This document shows positions 53,843-63,074 of a DNA stretch of 64,000 nucleotides, one piece after another. Location of the stretch: assembly GCA_017526745.1 (NCBI GenBank), contig JAFXQX010000038.1, positions 21,018 to 85,017 of the forward strand, written 5' to 3'. The first letter of the stretch is position 1. Every line of letters starts with the position of its first letter. Position numbers and translations under genes: made by a program. Below the pieces are notes generated by a model. It did no database searches. It worked only from the letters and a program-made list of their open reading frames with translations, and was not told the DNA's origin. This DNA comes from Lachnospiraceae bacterium. Lineage in GTDB: Bacteria; Bacillota; Clostridia; Lachnospirales; Lachnospiraceae.

Positions 53843-54367
53843 TCACTGATTGGTCTGTTTTGATACTTCCGGATTCATATATGCTATCTGCATGACTTTT
53901 GCATCATTTGTTATGACTGCATTTGCCATTACTGTACCGTTTTCGGTCACCCAGATCTCACAGTAATTACCTATACCGTCGTCGCTTTTGCTCTTGCCGT
54001 GAAGATTGTTCATTTCTTCAACTACGTCCCTGTAAATGTTCATGACGCTTTCATCGCTATCACCCGTATATGACCAGGAAACATTACAGAGTTTTCCGGC
54101 GTCATCATACATGTATTTTATCATACCGGTATTTCCGAGGTAGTCTTTCGGGTAGGTATATGTCAGTCCTTTGTAGATACTGTCGTAAGTATCGAAACCT
54201 TCTCCTTCGGCTTCGATCATGTCGTCTGCAGTAGAGTCCCATGACATTTCTGAAAAGGGACAGTTGATATCACTCTTTGGCGATGAACAACCGGAAAGTG
54301 TGGCAACAGATAAAGCGATTAGAAGAATAACCGTTATGGGAAATACAGCTGATTTTGTGCGGATCAT
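53843..54367 (-). CDS. Predicted lipoprotein, unknown
   Basis: 174 residues. A signal peptide ends in the lipobox LSGC with the acylated Cys at 27. The mature part has the repeated theme CPFSEMSWDSTADDMIEAEG and YPKDYLGNTGMIKYMYDD (in parts), which recalls small SmpA/PepSY-like surface domains, but no family was identified. It lies 3 bp after the AraC gene and 15 bp before the aldolase, one minus-strand operon. Confidence 0.7.
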   Translation of the reverse strand: MIRTKSAVFPITVILLIALSVATLSGCSSPKSDINCPFSEMSWDSTADDMIEAEGEGFDTYDSIYKGLTYTYPKDYLGNTGMIKYMYDDAGKLCNVSWSYTGDSDESVMNIYRDVVEEMNNLHGKSKSDDGIGNYCEIWVTENGTVMANAVITNDAKVMQIAYMNPEVSKQTNQ

Positions 54368-54370
54368 TTG

Positions 54371-55222
54371 TCAGAATTCCTTCTTTGTAAATTGTTTCGG
54401 TGTTGTATTTTTGTATTTTCGAAAAGTCTTCACAAAATAACTCTCATCGGAGAAACCGCAGGAAATGGCGGTTTCCTTGATGGATATATTCTTGGTGGAA
54501 AGCATCTCACAGGCACATTCCACCCGGTAGTAGTTCAGATAATCAATGGGCGTGCGGCCCGTCATGCTTCTGAAATACCGGCAGAAATATCTCGGATTCA
54601 TACCTGCGATCCTTGCCAGGTGCCCGAGGCTGATACTGTCGGAGTAATTGTCGGATATATAATCAAGAACACTCTTAACGGAATTGAGACGCTGGGCGGT
54701 TATCGTATCATTTACGGATTCTTCATAGAGCTTTTCTTCGATTATCACACCTATTAGCGTATACAGGTATCCCTGCGTCATGAATTCGTAACCGGGTTTT
54801 TTTTCAGCAAGGACGTGACACAGATCCTTGACTATAGGTAGAATTTTATCACATTCTTCGGAGATATGCGTATCGATCCTTATCTTCCCGTTCATGATGG
54901 CCTGGATCGTGTTGGCACAGGCGTGATTGTCCTTCATGAGCATGTTCAGGTCAAAGACTATGCACTCATAGACGCAGTCTTCAGGCTCACCGCCGTGGAG
55001 AACCCCCTGCGTGATAAATATCACATCCCCCGCATGGTAAGTTGTCGTTTTGCTGTCGAGTGTCAGGTGGAACGATCCCGAAACTATACGCATTATCTCA
55101 TAGTGGGTGTGCCAGTGATAGGGCATATAATAACGCGGGCTCAGAGGTGTCTGATGATAGTATGCGATGGGGAAATTAAACGTTCCCTGTTTTCTGTGTT
55201 CGATATAGTCCGTATATTTCAC
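54371..55222 (-). CDS. AraC family transcriptional regulator
   Basis: 283 residues. N-terminal cupin ligand-binding domain (about 20-100, with HYEIMRIVSGSFHL) and a C-terminal double HTH (about 185-280) with LARIAGMNPRYFCRYFRSMTG (in parts) and CGFSDESYFVKTFRKYKN. Divergent from fucI, so it probably controls both that gene and its own operon in response to a sugar. On its promoter strand TG-A-TATACT is visible at 55279-55287. Confidence 0.88.
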   Translation of the reverse strand: MKYTDYIEHRKQGTFNFPIAYYHQTPLSPRYYMPYHWHTHYEIMRIVSGSFHLTLDSKTTTYHAGDVIFITQGVLHGGEPEDCVYECIVFDLNMLMKDNHACANTIQAIMNGKIRIDTHISEECDKILPIVKDLCHVLAEKKPGYEFMTQGYLYTLIGVIIEEKLYEESVNDTITAQRLNSVKSVLDYISDNYSDSISLGHLARIAGMNPRYFCRYFRSMTGRTPIDYLNYYRVECACEMLSTKNISIKETAISCGFSDESYFVKTFRKYKNTTPKQFTKKEF

Positions 55223-55377
55223 AGATATCGATCCTTTCGCAAGAAACAGAAAAAGTGAATATCGTTATATTTTTTTATAGTATATCACTTTGTTTTTTAA
55301 ATTGACAGGGATAAAATCATTAGTTGAGAAGGTTACATATATCATGATTTTACTATCTTAAACAAGGAGGATCGGAT

Positions 55378-57186
55378 ATGGCAAAGAACAGATATATCGG
55401 TGATTATCCGGCTATAGGGATAAGACCCATCATAGACGGAAGAAGAGGTCCGCTCAAGGTACGAGAGTCTCTGGAAGAGCAGACCATGAACATGGCCAGG
55501 TCTGCCAAAAAGCTGTTTGAAGACAATCTGAAGTATTCAAACGGTGAACCGGTAAGAGTGGTCATAGCCGATACGACCATAGGGCGTGTTGCCGAATCTG
55601 CAGCATGTGAGGCGAAGTTCAGAAAAGAAGGGGTTGCGATCACTCTTTCCGTCACACCGTGCTGGTGCTACGGTTCGGAGACGATGGACATGAACCCGCT
55701 CACCATAAAGGGAGTCTGGGGTCTTAATGCCACGGAGCGCCCCGGTGCGGTCTATCTTGCAAGCGTACTTGCGACATATGCACAAAAGGGGCTTCCCGCA
55801 TTCGGAATATATGGTAAGGATGTACAGGATGCCGATGATACCGTCATTCCCGAAGACGTTAAGACAAAGCTTTTAAGATTTGCCAGGGCTGCGGTTGCTG
55901 CCGCAACGATGCGGGACAAATCATATCTTCAGATCGGAAGCCAGTGCATGGGTATCGGCGGTTCCATAATCAATCAGGATTTCTTTGAGGAATACCTCGG
56001 TATGAGAGTGGAGTCCGTTGACGAGGTTGAGATTCTGCGCCGCATGGAAGAGCACATCTATAATGAGGATGAGTACCAAAAAGCTCTTGCATGGGTTAAG
56101 AAATACTGCAGACAGGGATTTGACAAGAACCCCGATTTCGTCAAGAAATCCGATGAACAGAAGGAAAAGGACTGGGAATTCACCGCAAAGATGGCGGTCA
56201 TCATAGAAGATCTGTACCAGGGCAATCCCAACCTTCCCGAAGGATGCGGCGAAGAGTCTGTCGGACATAATGCGATATGCGGAGGATTCCAGGGACAGAG
56301 ACAGTGGACCGATCACTGGCCGAACTGTGATTTTCCGGAGGCGATACTCAACACGTCATTTGACTGGAACGGGGCAAGGGAACCCTTCATCCTGGCCACG
56401 GAGAATGACACATTAAACGGTGCATCGATGCTCTTCATGAAGCTTCTTACAAACCGTGCCCAGATGTTTGCCGATGTACGTACATACTGGAGCGGCAGCG
56501 CGGTTAAGCGAGTTACCGGATATGACATAGAAGGACACGCGAAGGATGCGGACGGATTCATACATCTGATCAATTCCGGTGCATGCTGCCTTGATGCATG
56601 CGGCCAAGTCAAGGATGAGAACGGCGATCCCGTTATGAAGGAGTGGTATAACGTAACGGATAAGGATATCGAGACGATGATGGGTGCGACCGAGTGGTGC
56701 CCCGCAGACAACGGTTACTTCAGAGGTGCGGGTTATTCGGCAAGATTTCTGACCAGGGCCGAGATGCCTGCAACCATGATCAGATTAAACCTTGTAAAGA
56801 ACTTAGGTCCCGTACTCCAGATCGTTGAAGGATGGACCGTGAACCTTCCGGATGAAGTATCGGATGTTCTGTGGAAGAGAACCGACTATACATGGCCGTG
56901 CACATGGTTTGCACCGAGGACCGACGGAGTTGAAGGGTCTCCCTTTAAGACCGCGTATGATGTCATGAACAACTGGGGAGCCAATCACGGAGCCATCAGT
57001 TACGGACACATCGGAGCGGATCTTATCACGATGGCATCCATGCTCAGGATACCGGTCTGCATGCACAATGTCCCTGCTGATGATATCTACCGTCCGGCTG
57101 CATGGAATGCGTTCGGCAGCGATAAGGAGGGAGCGGACTACAGAGCCTGCAGTGCATACGGACCTTTGTACAAAACGATCAGATAG
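55378..57186 (+). CDS. fucI: L-fucose isomerase
   Basis: 602 residues. [21 protein letters not shown] (in parts), [35 protein letters not shown] (20 residues) and the long C-terminal domain match FucI throughout and the length is normal. It is a Mn-dependent hexameric ketol isomerase turning L-fucose into L-fuculose, and also D-arabinose into D-ribulose. AAGGAGG precedes the ATG. No fuculokinase or fuculose-phosphate aldolase is adjacent. The upstream gap (55223-55377) holds AT-rich sequence and the divergent promoters. Confidence 0.94.
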   Translation: MAKNRYIGDYPAIGIRPIIDGRRGPLKVRESLEEQTMNMARSAKKLFEDNLKYSNGEPVRVVIADTTIGRVAESAACEAKFRKEGVAITLSVTPCWCYGSETMDMNPLTIKGVWGLNATERPGAVYLASVLATYAQKGLPAFGIYGKDVQDADDTVIPEDVKTKLLRFARAAVAAATMRDKSYLQIGSQCMGIGGSIINQDFFEEYLGMRVESVDEVEILRRMEEHIYNEDEYQKALAWVKKYCRQGFDKNPDFVKKSDEQKEKDWEFTAKMAVIIEDLYQGNPNLPEGCGEESVGHNAICGGFQGQRQWTDHWPNCDFPEAILNTSFDWNGAREPFILATENDTLNGASMLFMKLLTNRAQMFADVRTYWSGSAVKRVTGYDIEGHAKDADGFIHLINSGACCLDACGQVKDENGDPVMKEWYNVTDKDIETMMGATEWCPADNGYFRGAGYSARFLTRAEMPATMIRLNLVKNLGPVLQIVEGWTVNLPDEVSDVLWKRTDYTWPCTWFAPRTDGVEGSPFKTAYDVMNNWGANHGAISYGHIGADLITMASMLRIPVCMHNVPADDIYRPAAWNAFGSDKEGADYRACSAYGPLYKTIR

Positions 57187-57189
57187 ACA

Positions 57190-57942
57190 TCAGACAGATG
57201 ATCTGTAATCCGTGGGACTGATCCCGAATGTCTGCTTAAACGATTTGCTGAAATGAAAAGGGTCATTATATCCCACGGCTGCGGCTACCTCCTGAATGGT
57301 CAGATCCTTGTCATTAAGGAGCTGTTTGGCAATTCCCATCCGGTAAGTACGTATATACTTTGAAGGAGTGGTCTGCTCGCAGCGGTTGAATACCTTGGTC
57401 AGATATGATGAGGAAAAACCGAGATTATCGGCTATCGTATTAAGATCAAGATCCTTTGCATAATTATCTTTGATATATTCTTTAACAAGATGAACTATCT
57501 CTTCAGGGGCAAGTGGTGACTCACTGCCCCTGTTTTCTTTGACACTGCTGCTTATTGATCGCAATGACAGCTCCAGATTCTTTAACACTTTATGCAGTTC
57601 GCTTGTATCAAGCGGTTTGAGAAGATAATCCTCGACACCGTAATGAAGCGCTTCTCTGGCATACTCGAACTCGGCATATCCGGTGATGATCACACACCTG
57701 ACATAGCTCATCGTCTGATGAATGGTTTTGGCAAGTTCGAGGCCGGTCATTACAGGCATTGAAATATCCGTGAACACGACAGCGGGAGGATCTTTTCTTA
57801 TCGCCTCCAGAGCGTCTTCTCCGTTGGAGTATATCCCGGAAACCCTGAACCGGGGATTTTCGGTCTCGATATGTTTTGCTATGTTTTGTGCGATCAGCTT
57901 TTCATCTTCGGCAATGATCACATGGTATCTGTTATCATCCAT
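57190..57942 (-). CDS. AraC-type response regulator (YesN-like)
   Basis: 250 residues. Receiver domain (about 5-125) with the acidic pair in IIAEDE and the phospho-acceptor Asp in VVFTDISMPVMTG, then an AraC-type HTH pair (about 150-250) with NTIADNLGFSSSYLTKVFN. ATG 57942 was chosen for GGAGG 8 nt upstream and a normal N-terminus. It overlaps the kinase gene by 8 bp, so the two are coupled. Convergent with fucI. Confidence 0.92.
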   Translation of the reverse strand: MDDNRYHVIIAEDEKLIAQNIAKHIETENPRFRVSGIYSNGEDALEAIRKDPPAVVFTDISMPVMTGLELAKTIHQTMSYVRCVIITGYAEFEYAREALHYGVEDYLLKPLDTSELHKVLKNLELSLRSISSSVKENRGSESPLAPEEIVHLVKEYIKDNYAKDLDLNTIADNLGFSSSYLTKVFNRCEQTTPSKYIRTYRMGIAKQLLNDKDLTIQEVAAAVGYNDPFHFSKSFKQTFGISPTDYRSSV

Positions 57943-59755
57943 CGAGCTGTCCTCCGATCGTAACAAGTGCTCCGCCGTCAGCCACGTTGCTGACACGGAA
58001 GATGTGTTTTCCGTGATAGAGCGTCTTGAAGCGGATATATATGTTCATCAGCCCCATTCCGTTAATTTCAAGATCCGGGAGAAGATCGGTTTTGTTGATG
58101 TAATCTATCTTATCGTTTATCTCTTTGATGTCTTCCTCGGTAAATCCCTTTCCGTTATCCTTTACCGAGATCTCCCAGTATATGCCTGTCACTTTTCCGG
58201 TAACAGATATTTTCCAGGGAGCCTTGACGTTCTTGGTCGTATATTTGACAGAGTTTTCCACTATAAGCTGAAGGCAGAGCTTGGGGATCATAAGATCCTC
58301 CATGGCTTCCGGGATATCGATGTCATATACGAGGTCATCACCGTACCTCATCTTCATGCATTCAAGGTAATCTTTTGCATGCATTGCATCTTCTTTTATC
58401 GATACAAGGGGCTCCTTGTCGGACGAGATATACCGGAGGATCCTTGAGATGGTCTGGCACATCAGTATAACTTCCCTGTTCATCCCCTCATCCGCCATGG
58501 CAGAGATGGTCGCAAGGGAATTGTACAGAAAATGAGGGTTCATCTGCGACTGAAGGGCCAGGATCTGTGACTGCAGCCGCTGGTTGCTTAGCACGATTTC
58601 CCTGTTCATCGAGGCCTTCGCCTGATCATGCATATCGACGATCGCCGAATAAAGCGTATCCAGTTCGAGTATATCCGTGTCTATGGCATCCAGCGATTCT
58701 TCAAGAAAGCTGTCCTTATCGGTATGAAGTGATGAGATACTGGAATACATCTTCATCACCGGAGTTGTGATTATCCTGGAGACAACGTATGACAGAATCA
58801 TGATCAGAACAGTAAAGGCCAGGAAGATCAGAACATTAGCTTTTATATAATCAATTATCGGATGGTACAGATCATGATCGTTGATCGCTATGACCGTTGT
58901 AAATCCGGAATATGAGGAAGTATTCACAAACAGGTGAGTATCGCCGCCGTAAGAGATGTGGCTCGGACTGTCGGGGAGAAGATCACCGGATGAGAGCATC
59001 TTGGCGTATGAGGAAGACATGCCGTCATCAGCTGATTCATAAATGATGTTCCAGGACCGGTCATATATATAGATCTTTTCGTTATATGATCCCGTATCGA
59101 GGTTGCTCAGTTTGGAAGCAAGAGAAGATATGGAACGCTTAACTTCTATCACGCCCTGGGGTTTGTAAAAAGAGGACTGGTAAACCGAACAGACGGTAAG
59201 AAAGCGGGAACCCTCAGCGTATGTAAAGTATTTGTCAAGGCGCTTGTCCTGGTCGCAGAAAATGAACCGGTTATTATCGCTTTCTTTAAGATCGTTATAC
59301 CACGGCATATTCATGACCGATACCGACGTATTGGTATTATCAAGTCCGACACCCACACAGCCTTTTTCAAGGGAATACAGATATATCTGGTCGACCGGTC
59401 TTGACGGTCCGATGATCGCAGTCAGAAGATCGGTAAGGACTTTGATGTTCTGTGTATCGGAATAGGAATCGTTTCCTCCGGCATCAGGCCTGTTAAGATA
59501 TGCCAGAAAGTGTTCTTTGACGAGATTGGAATATGCCACATTCTGCATGACCGTATTTATGCTTCGGACTTCTTCATCCGCAAAAGCGGAGGTGGTAAGA
59601 GTATCTCCTCTTACGGTCTCAAAGGCACGTGTTTTGATCTTGCGGGATTCGGAAAAGACAAAATAACCCATGTAAGCCAGGAAAATGACAATGATGATCA
59701 GGAAGAAAACATACTGTAAAGTTCTTTGAACACTCTTCTTTTTGCTTCCAAGCAT
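57935..59755 (-). CDS. Sensor histidine kinase (YesM/LytS-like)
   Basis: 606 residues: membrane helix (about 17-38), extracytoplasmic sensor of about 260 residues, second helix (about 302-325), a HAMP-like linker, then the His_kinase domain with QSQMNPHFLYNSLATI (phospho-acceptor His) and the ATPase N- and G-boxes in LIVENSVKYTT and DNGKGF. Members sense oligosaccharides or their binding proteins and phosphorylate the partner regulator. Divergent from the ABC importer operon it probably controls. Confidence 0.93.
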   Translation of the reverse strand: MLGSKKKSVQRTLQYVFFLIIIVIFLAYMGYFVFSESRKIKTRAFETVRGDTLTTSAFADEEVRSINTVMQNVAYSNLVKEHFLAYLNRPDAGGNDSYSDTQNIKVLTDLLTAIIGPSRPVDQIYLYSLEKGCVGVGLDNTNTSVSVMNMPWYNDLKESDNNRFIFCDQDKRLDKYFTYAEGSRFLTVCSVYQSSFYKPQGVIEVKRSISSLASKLSNLDTGSYNEKIYIYDRSWNIIYESADDGMSSSYAKMLSSGDLLPDSPSHISYGGDTHLFVNTSSYSGFTTVIAINDHDLYHPIIDYIKANVLIFLAFTVLIMILSYVVSRIITTPVMKMYSSISSLHTDKDSFLEESLDAIDTDILELDTLYSAIVDMHDQAKASMNREIVLSNQRLQSQILALQSQMNPHFLYNSLATISAMADEGMNREVILMCQTISRILRYISSDKEPLVSIKEDAMHAKDYLECMKMRYGDDLVYDIDIPEAMEDLMIPKLCLQLIVENSVKYTTKNVKAPWKISVTGKVTGIYWEISVKDNGKGFTEEDIKEINDKIDYINKTDLLPDLEINGMGLMNIYIRFKTLYHGKHIFRVSNVADGGALVTIGGQLDG

Positions 59756-59826
59756 AATCGGCTCCGGTTAAAAATTTACATACAGCATTCTTTTTTTTTC
59801 CATTCAAGGGCTCAGATGGTTGACTT

Positions 59827-59856
59827 ATGATAATCATACAAACAATCGATTGTCAA
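59827..59856 (-). promoter_or_regulatory. Promoter of the YesM/YesN-like operon
   Basis: On the minus strand TTGACA (59851-59856), 18-bp spacer, TATCAT (59827-59832). The importer promoter on the plus strand was not identified with confidence. Confidence 0.55.
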
Positions 59857-59897
59857 ATACCAGCAGTTTGTGAATTGTAAAAAACGGGAGGTTAAAA

Positions 59898-61271
59898 ATG
59901 AAAAAGAGTTTAGTAGCTTCATTTCTTTCATTAACTATGATCCTCGGAATGCTTTCGGGATGCGGACAGCCGGCTGCAACAGCAAGTGCTCCGGCACCTG
60001 CAGCTGATGAGGCCACAGCAGAAGAGGCACCTGCAGCTGAGGAGACAACAGAGGCAGCAGATGCAAATGAAGATGTAACGATCACGTTCATGGCCAGCCA
60101 GGACTGGATCCAGGATGCAGAGATGGAACTGGGCGAGAAGTTTACCGAAGAGACGGGCATCAAGGTTGATTACCAGATCGTTCCTTCGGATCAGTATGAG
60201 AGCCTTTTGATGACAAAGATCAATTCGGGTGAATGCACGGATATCTTTGGCGGACAGAGCTCAAAGTTTTCGATCGTAACACAGTTTGATGTTGAGAAGA
60301 ATGCAGTCGATCTTTCCGGTGAAAGCTGGGCAGGAAATGTTGAACCTGCAGCAGCCGAGGAACTCTCGGCAGGCGGCAAGCTTTACGGCCAGCCTATCCA
60401 GGACGTTTCGGCATGCTGGGCAGTAGCATACAACATCAAGATGTTTGATGAACTCGGGCTGTCGATCCCTACCAATTACAAGGAATTCTGTGACGTTTGC
60501 GAAAAGATCAAGGCAGCAGGCATCATCCCCATATATGAATGCGTATCGGACGGATGGCATCATGTATGCTGGACAGAAGCAGCGGTTGCAGCAACAAAGG
60601 CAGACCCCGGATATCCCGACGCTCTCAATGAGAACAAGGCAACCTTTGAAGGAAACAAGGAACTTACAACAATGTTCTCACAGCTCAAGGAAATGGCTGA
60701 CAAGGGATACATGGGCGACAACTATATGTCCAACCAGTATGCTGATGCACCCGCATCCATAGCAAGCGGCGAGTATGCAATGGTACTGTACAACCAGGGA
60801 CTCGGAGCAGAGGTTAATGCTGCAGATCCCAGCTTTGATGCAGACAATATCGGATACTTCGTTAATCCTCTTTGCGATAACCAGGCACTTAACGTTAACT
60901 ATTGCGGACCTTCAAGGTTCATCTTCTCTGGTTCCAAGAACATCGATGCAGCCAAGAAGTATCTTGAGTTCATGGCATCCGATGAGAGCCTTGCATATAT
61001 GACCGAAAATGTAGGCAAGTTCAACCAGCTTCCTTATACGAATGCTCCTTCGGCGTATTCAAAGGTAGTTCAGGACTTCTATGACAGATATCCGGAAAAG
61101 ATCGCTGTATTCCAGGCATCAGTCAAGTACTACAATCCCGCATGGATGGACATCGGAGCAGATATGTCGGCAATGTTCCTCGGTGAGATGACACCCGATG
61201 AAGTGCTCAAAGACATTGACAAGCTCAGGGCAGAACAGGCAGCAGCCGCATCTGATCCCGCATGGAAATAA
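59898..61271 (+). CDS. ABC transporter sugar-binding lipoprotein (family 1)
   Basis: 457 residues. Signal peptide with lipobox LSGC (acylated Cys22), an Ala/Glu-rich linker to about 55, then a family 1 solute-binding protein fold with TITFMASQDWIQDAEMELG (in parts), FTEETGIKVDYQIVPS and GEYAMVLYNQG. It captures an oligosaccharide and delivers it to the two permeases that follow. GGGAGG precedes the ATG. Confidence 0.93.
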   Translation: MKKSLVASFLSLTMILGMLSGCGQPAATASAPAPAADEATAEEAPAAEETTEAADANEDVTITFMASQDWIQDAEMELGEKFTEETGIKVDYQIVPSDQYESLLMTKINSGECTDIFGGQSSKFSIVTQFDVEKNAVDLSGESWAGNVEPAAAEELSAGGKLYGQPIQDVSACWAVAYNIKMFDELGLSIPTNYKEFCDVCEKIKAAGIIPIYECVSDGWHHVCWTEAAVAATKADPGYPDALNENKATFEGNKELTTMFSQLKEMADKGYMGDNYMSNQYADAPASIASGEYAMVLYNQGLGAEVNAADPSFDADNIGYFVNPLCDNQALNVNYCGPSRFIFSGSKNIDAAKKYLEFMASDESLAYMTENVGKFNQLPYTNAPSAYSKVVQDFYDRYPEKIAVFQASVKYYNPAWMDIGADMSAMFLGEMTPDEVLKDIDKLRAEQAAAASDPAWK

Positions 61272-61295
61272 TTCTCCTTACCGGAGTCTTAAAGA

Positions 61296-61320
61296 GGCTG
61301 TCCGGATCATCCGGGCAGCC
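61296..61320 (+). terminator. Intra-operon stem-loop after the binding protein
   Basis: 11-bp stem GGCTGTCCGGA/TCCGGGCAGCC (one G-U), loop TCA, followed by a weak T-containing stretch. Probably a leaky terminator or processing site that keeps binding-protein mRNA in excess over permease mRNA. Confidence 0.7.
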
Positions 61321-61365
61321 CCTGTTTAATAATAGGAATTCCGTAATACCGGAAGGGTAACTGAT

Positions 61366-62244
61366 ATGAACAAGAATAAAACATATCCCGGATATTTTGC
61401 AGCAGGCGCTCTTATAATATATTTTGTTTTCTTCTTCCTGCCGGGACTGATCGGTGTGGGGTATTCATTTACTGACTGGTCGGCATATTCGGATCAATTG
61501 CATTATGTGGGTTTTGAAAACTTCAAAACGGTATTCTCATCCGATGAGAATTACATGAAGATAATCACGAACACATTGTCGTTCACGTTCATAACCACGG
61601 TACTGAAAAATGTCATCGGTCTGATACTGGCCCTGCTTCTTACCAAATCGATAAAGCTTCTGAACATGCACCGCGGTATAGTGTTCATGCCTTCGGTATT
61701 GTCAACACTGATCATAGGTATGATCTTCAAATCAATACTTGACCCGAAAGCGGGTCTTCTGAATTCGTTCTTCCGTTCGGTAGGACTCGAAGTGCTGGCT
61801 AAGAAATGGCTTGTTTCGTCGGAACTAGCATTCGGATCGGTGATGGCGGTTGATATTTGGAGAGGTGTCGGCTATATCATGACGATACTGATCGCCGGGA
61901 TACTGTCGATCTCATCGGACTATTATGAAGCAGCAGCTATCGACGGGGCGGGAGGATGGCAGAAGTTCCGCTATATCACTTTTCCATTGATCCTTCCGAC
62001 ACTTGCAACGACAACGGTACTGAATGTTATATACGGTCTGAAGGTTTTCGACATGGTATACGCACTTACTAACGGAGGTCCCGGAAAGGCCACAACGGAG
62101 GTGCTGTATACAGCGGTGTTCAAGAAGTTCGGTACCGGCCAGTATGCGATCGGAACAGCACTGTCATCGGTAATGTTTGTGATAATGATCTTTGTAGGTA
62201 TATACATGATCAGGATAATGACAAGAAATGAGGTGGTGGAGTGA
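61366..62244 (+). CDS. Sugar ABC transporter permease (MalF/UgpA type)
   Basis: 292 residues with six membrane helices. The coupling-helix EAA motif reads YYEAAAIDGAGGWQKFRYITFP (in parts), followed by GGPGKATTEVLY. It forms the channel with the next gene product. AAGGGTAAC lies before the ATG. It shares one base with the next gene. Confidence 0.94.
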   Translation: MNKNKTYPGYFAAGALIIYFVFFFLPGLIGVGYSFTDWSAYSDQLHYVGFENFKTVFSSDENYMKIITNTLSFTFITTVLKNVIGLILALLLTKSIKLLNMHRGIVFMPSVLSTLIIGMIFKSILDPKAGLLNSFFRSVGLEVLAKKWLVSSELAFGSVMAVDIWRGVGYIMTILIAGILSISSDYYEAAAIDGAGGWQKFRYITFPLILPTLATTTVLNVIYGLKVFDMVYALTNGGPGKATTEVLYTAVFKKFGTGQYAIGTALSSVMFVIMIFVGIYMIRIMTRNEVVE

Positions 62245-63071
62245 TGAAGAGCAAGAAGATCGCTTTATCCGTCTTAAGAAACATCATTGCCTGGATCTTT
62301 TCGGCGATATGCCTGATCCCTCTGCTCCTTATAATCTTCAATTCCCTTAAGGACAAAAAATCGGCTGCGGCAATGAATTTAAAACTCCCCGCTCTTCCGA
62401 TACAGTGGGAGAACTTTATAAAGGTCATCGAAAAAGGAAAACTTGCAACGTCGTTCGCAAACAGCCTTATCTATTCCGCCGGATCGGTTATCCTCTGTGT
62501 GTTTTTTGCGGCACTTGCCGCATACGTGTTATCAAGGAACCAGACGAAGCTTAACAAGTTCCTGTATATGTTCCTGGTACTCGGGATAACACTTCCGATC
62601 AACTATGTGGCACTGACAAAAGTACTGCAGTTCCTTCATCTTAACAATACCGCTGCAGGTATCATATTACTGTATACTTCAATGCAGCTTCCCTTTATGA
62701 CGTTTCTGATACACGGATTTGTTGCCAAGGTTCCGGTGGAACTTGATGAAGCTGCGGTAATAGACGGGTGCGGTCCGTTCGGATTGTTTTTCCTTATCGT
62801 ATTCCCGATGCTCAAGCCGGCTGTCGCAACAGCGACCGTACTTACTTTCCTCAATACATGGAATGAGTTTGTCTCACCCCTCTATTTTCTTAACAGGAGT
62901 GAACAGTGGCCAATGACGCTGTCGGTTTATAATTTCTTCGGAATGTATTTCAAGGACTGGAATCTGGTTTGTGCGGACATCCTCCTTACGAGCCTTCCGG
63001 TGCTGCTCGTTTATCTGATAGGCCAGAAATACATAGTTTCCGGTATGACTGCCGGAGCAGTGAAAGGATAA
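62244..63071 (+). CDS. Sugar ABC transporter permease (MalG/UgpE type)
   Basis: 275 residues with six membrane helices. The EAA motif is ELDEAAVIDGCGPFGLFFLI (20 residues) and the C-terminal TFLNTWNEFVSPLYFL is typical. ATG 62244 overlaps the stop of the previous gene; a GTG one codon earlier is less likely. No ATPase gene follows, as usual for CUT1 importers that share an MsmK/UgpC ATPase. Confidence 0.94.
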   Translation: MKSKKIALSVLRNIIAWIFSAICLIPLLLIIFNSLKDKKSAAAMNLKLPALPIQWENFIKVIEKGKLATSFANSLIYSAGSVILCVFFAALAAYVLSRNQTKLNKFLYMFLVLGITLPINYVALTKVLQFLHLNNTAAGIILLYTSMQLPFMTFLIHGFVAKVPVELDEAAVIDGCGPFGLFFLIVFPMLKPAVATATVLTFLNTWNEFVSPLYFLNRSEQWPMTLSVYNFFGMYFKDWNLVCADILLTSLPVLLVYLIGQKYIVSGMTAGAVKG

Positions 63072-63074
63072 CCC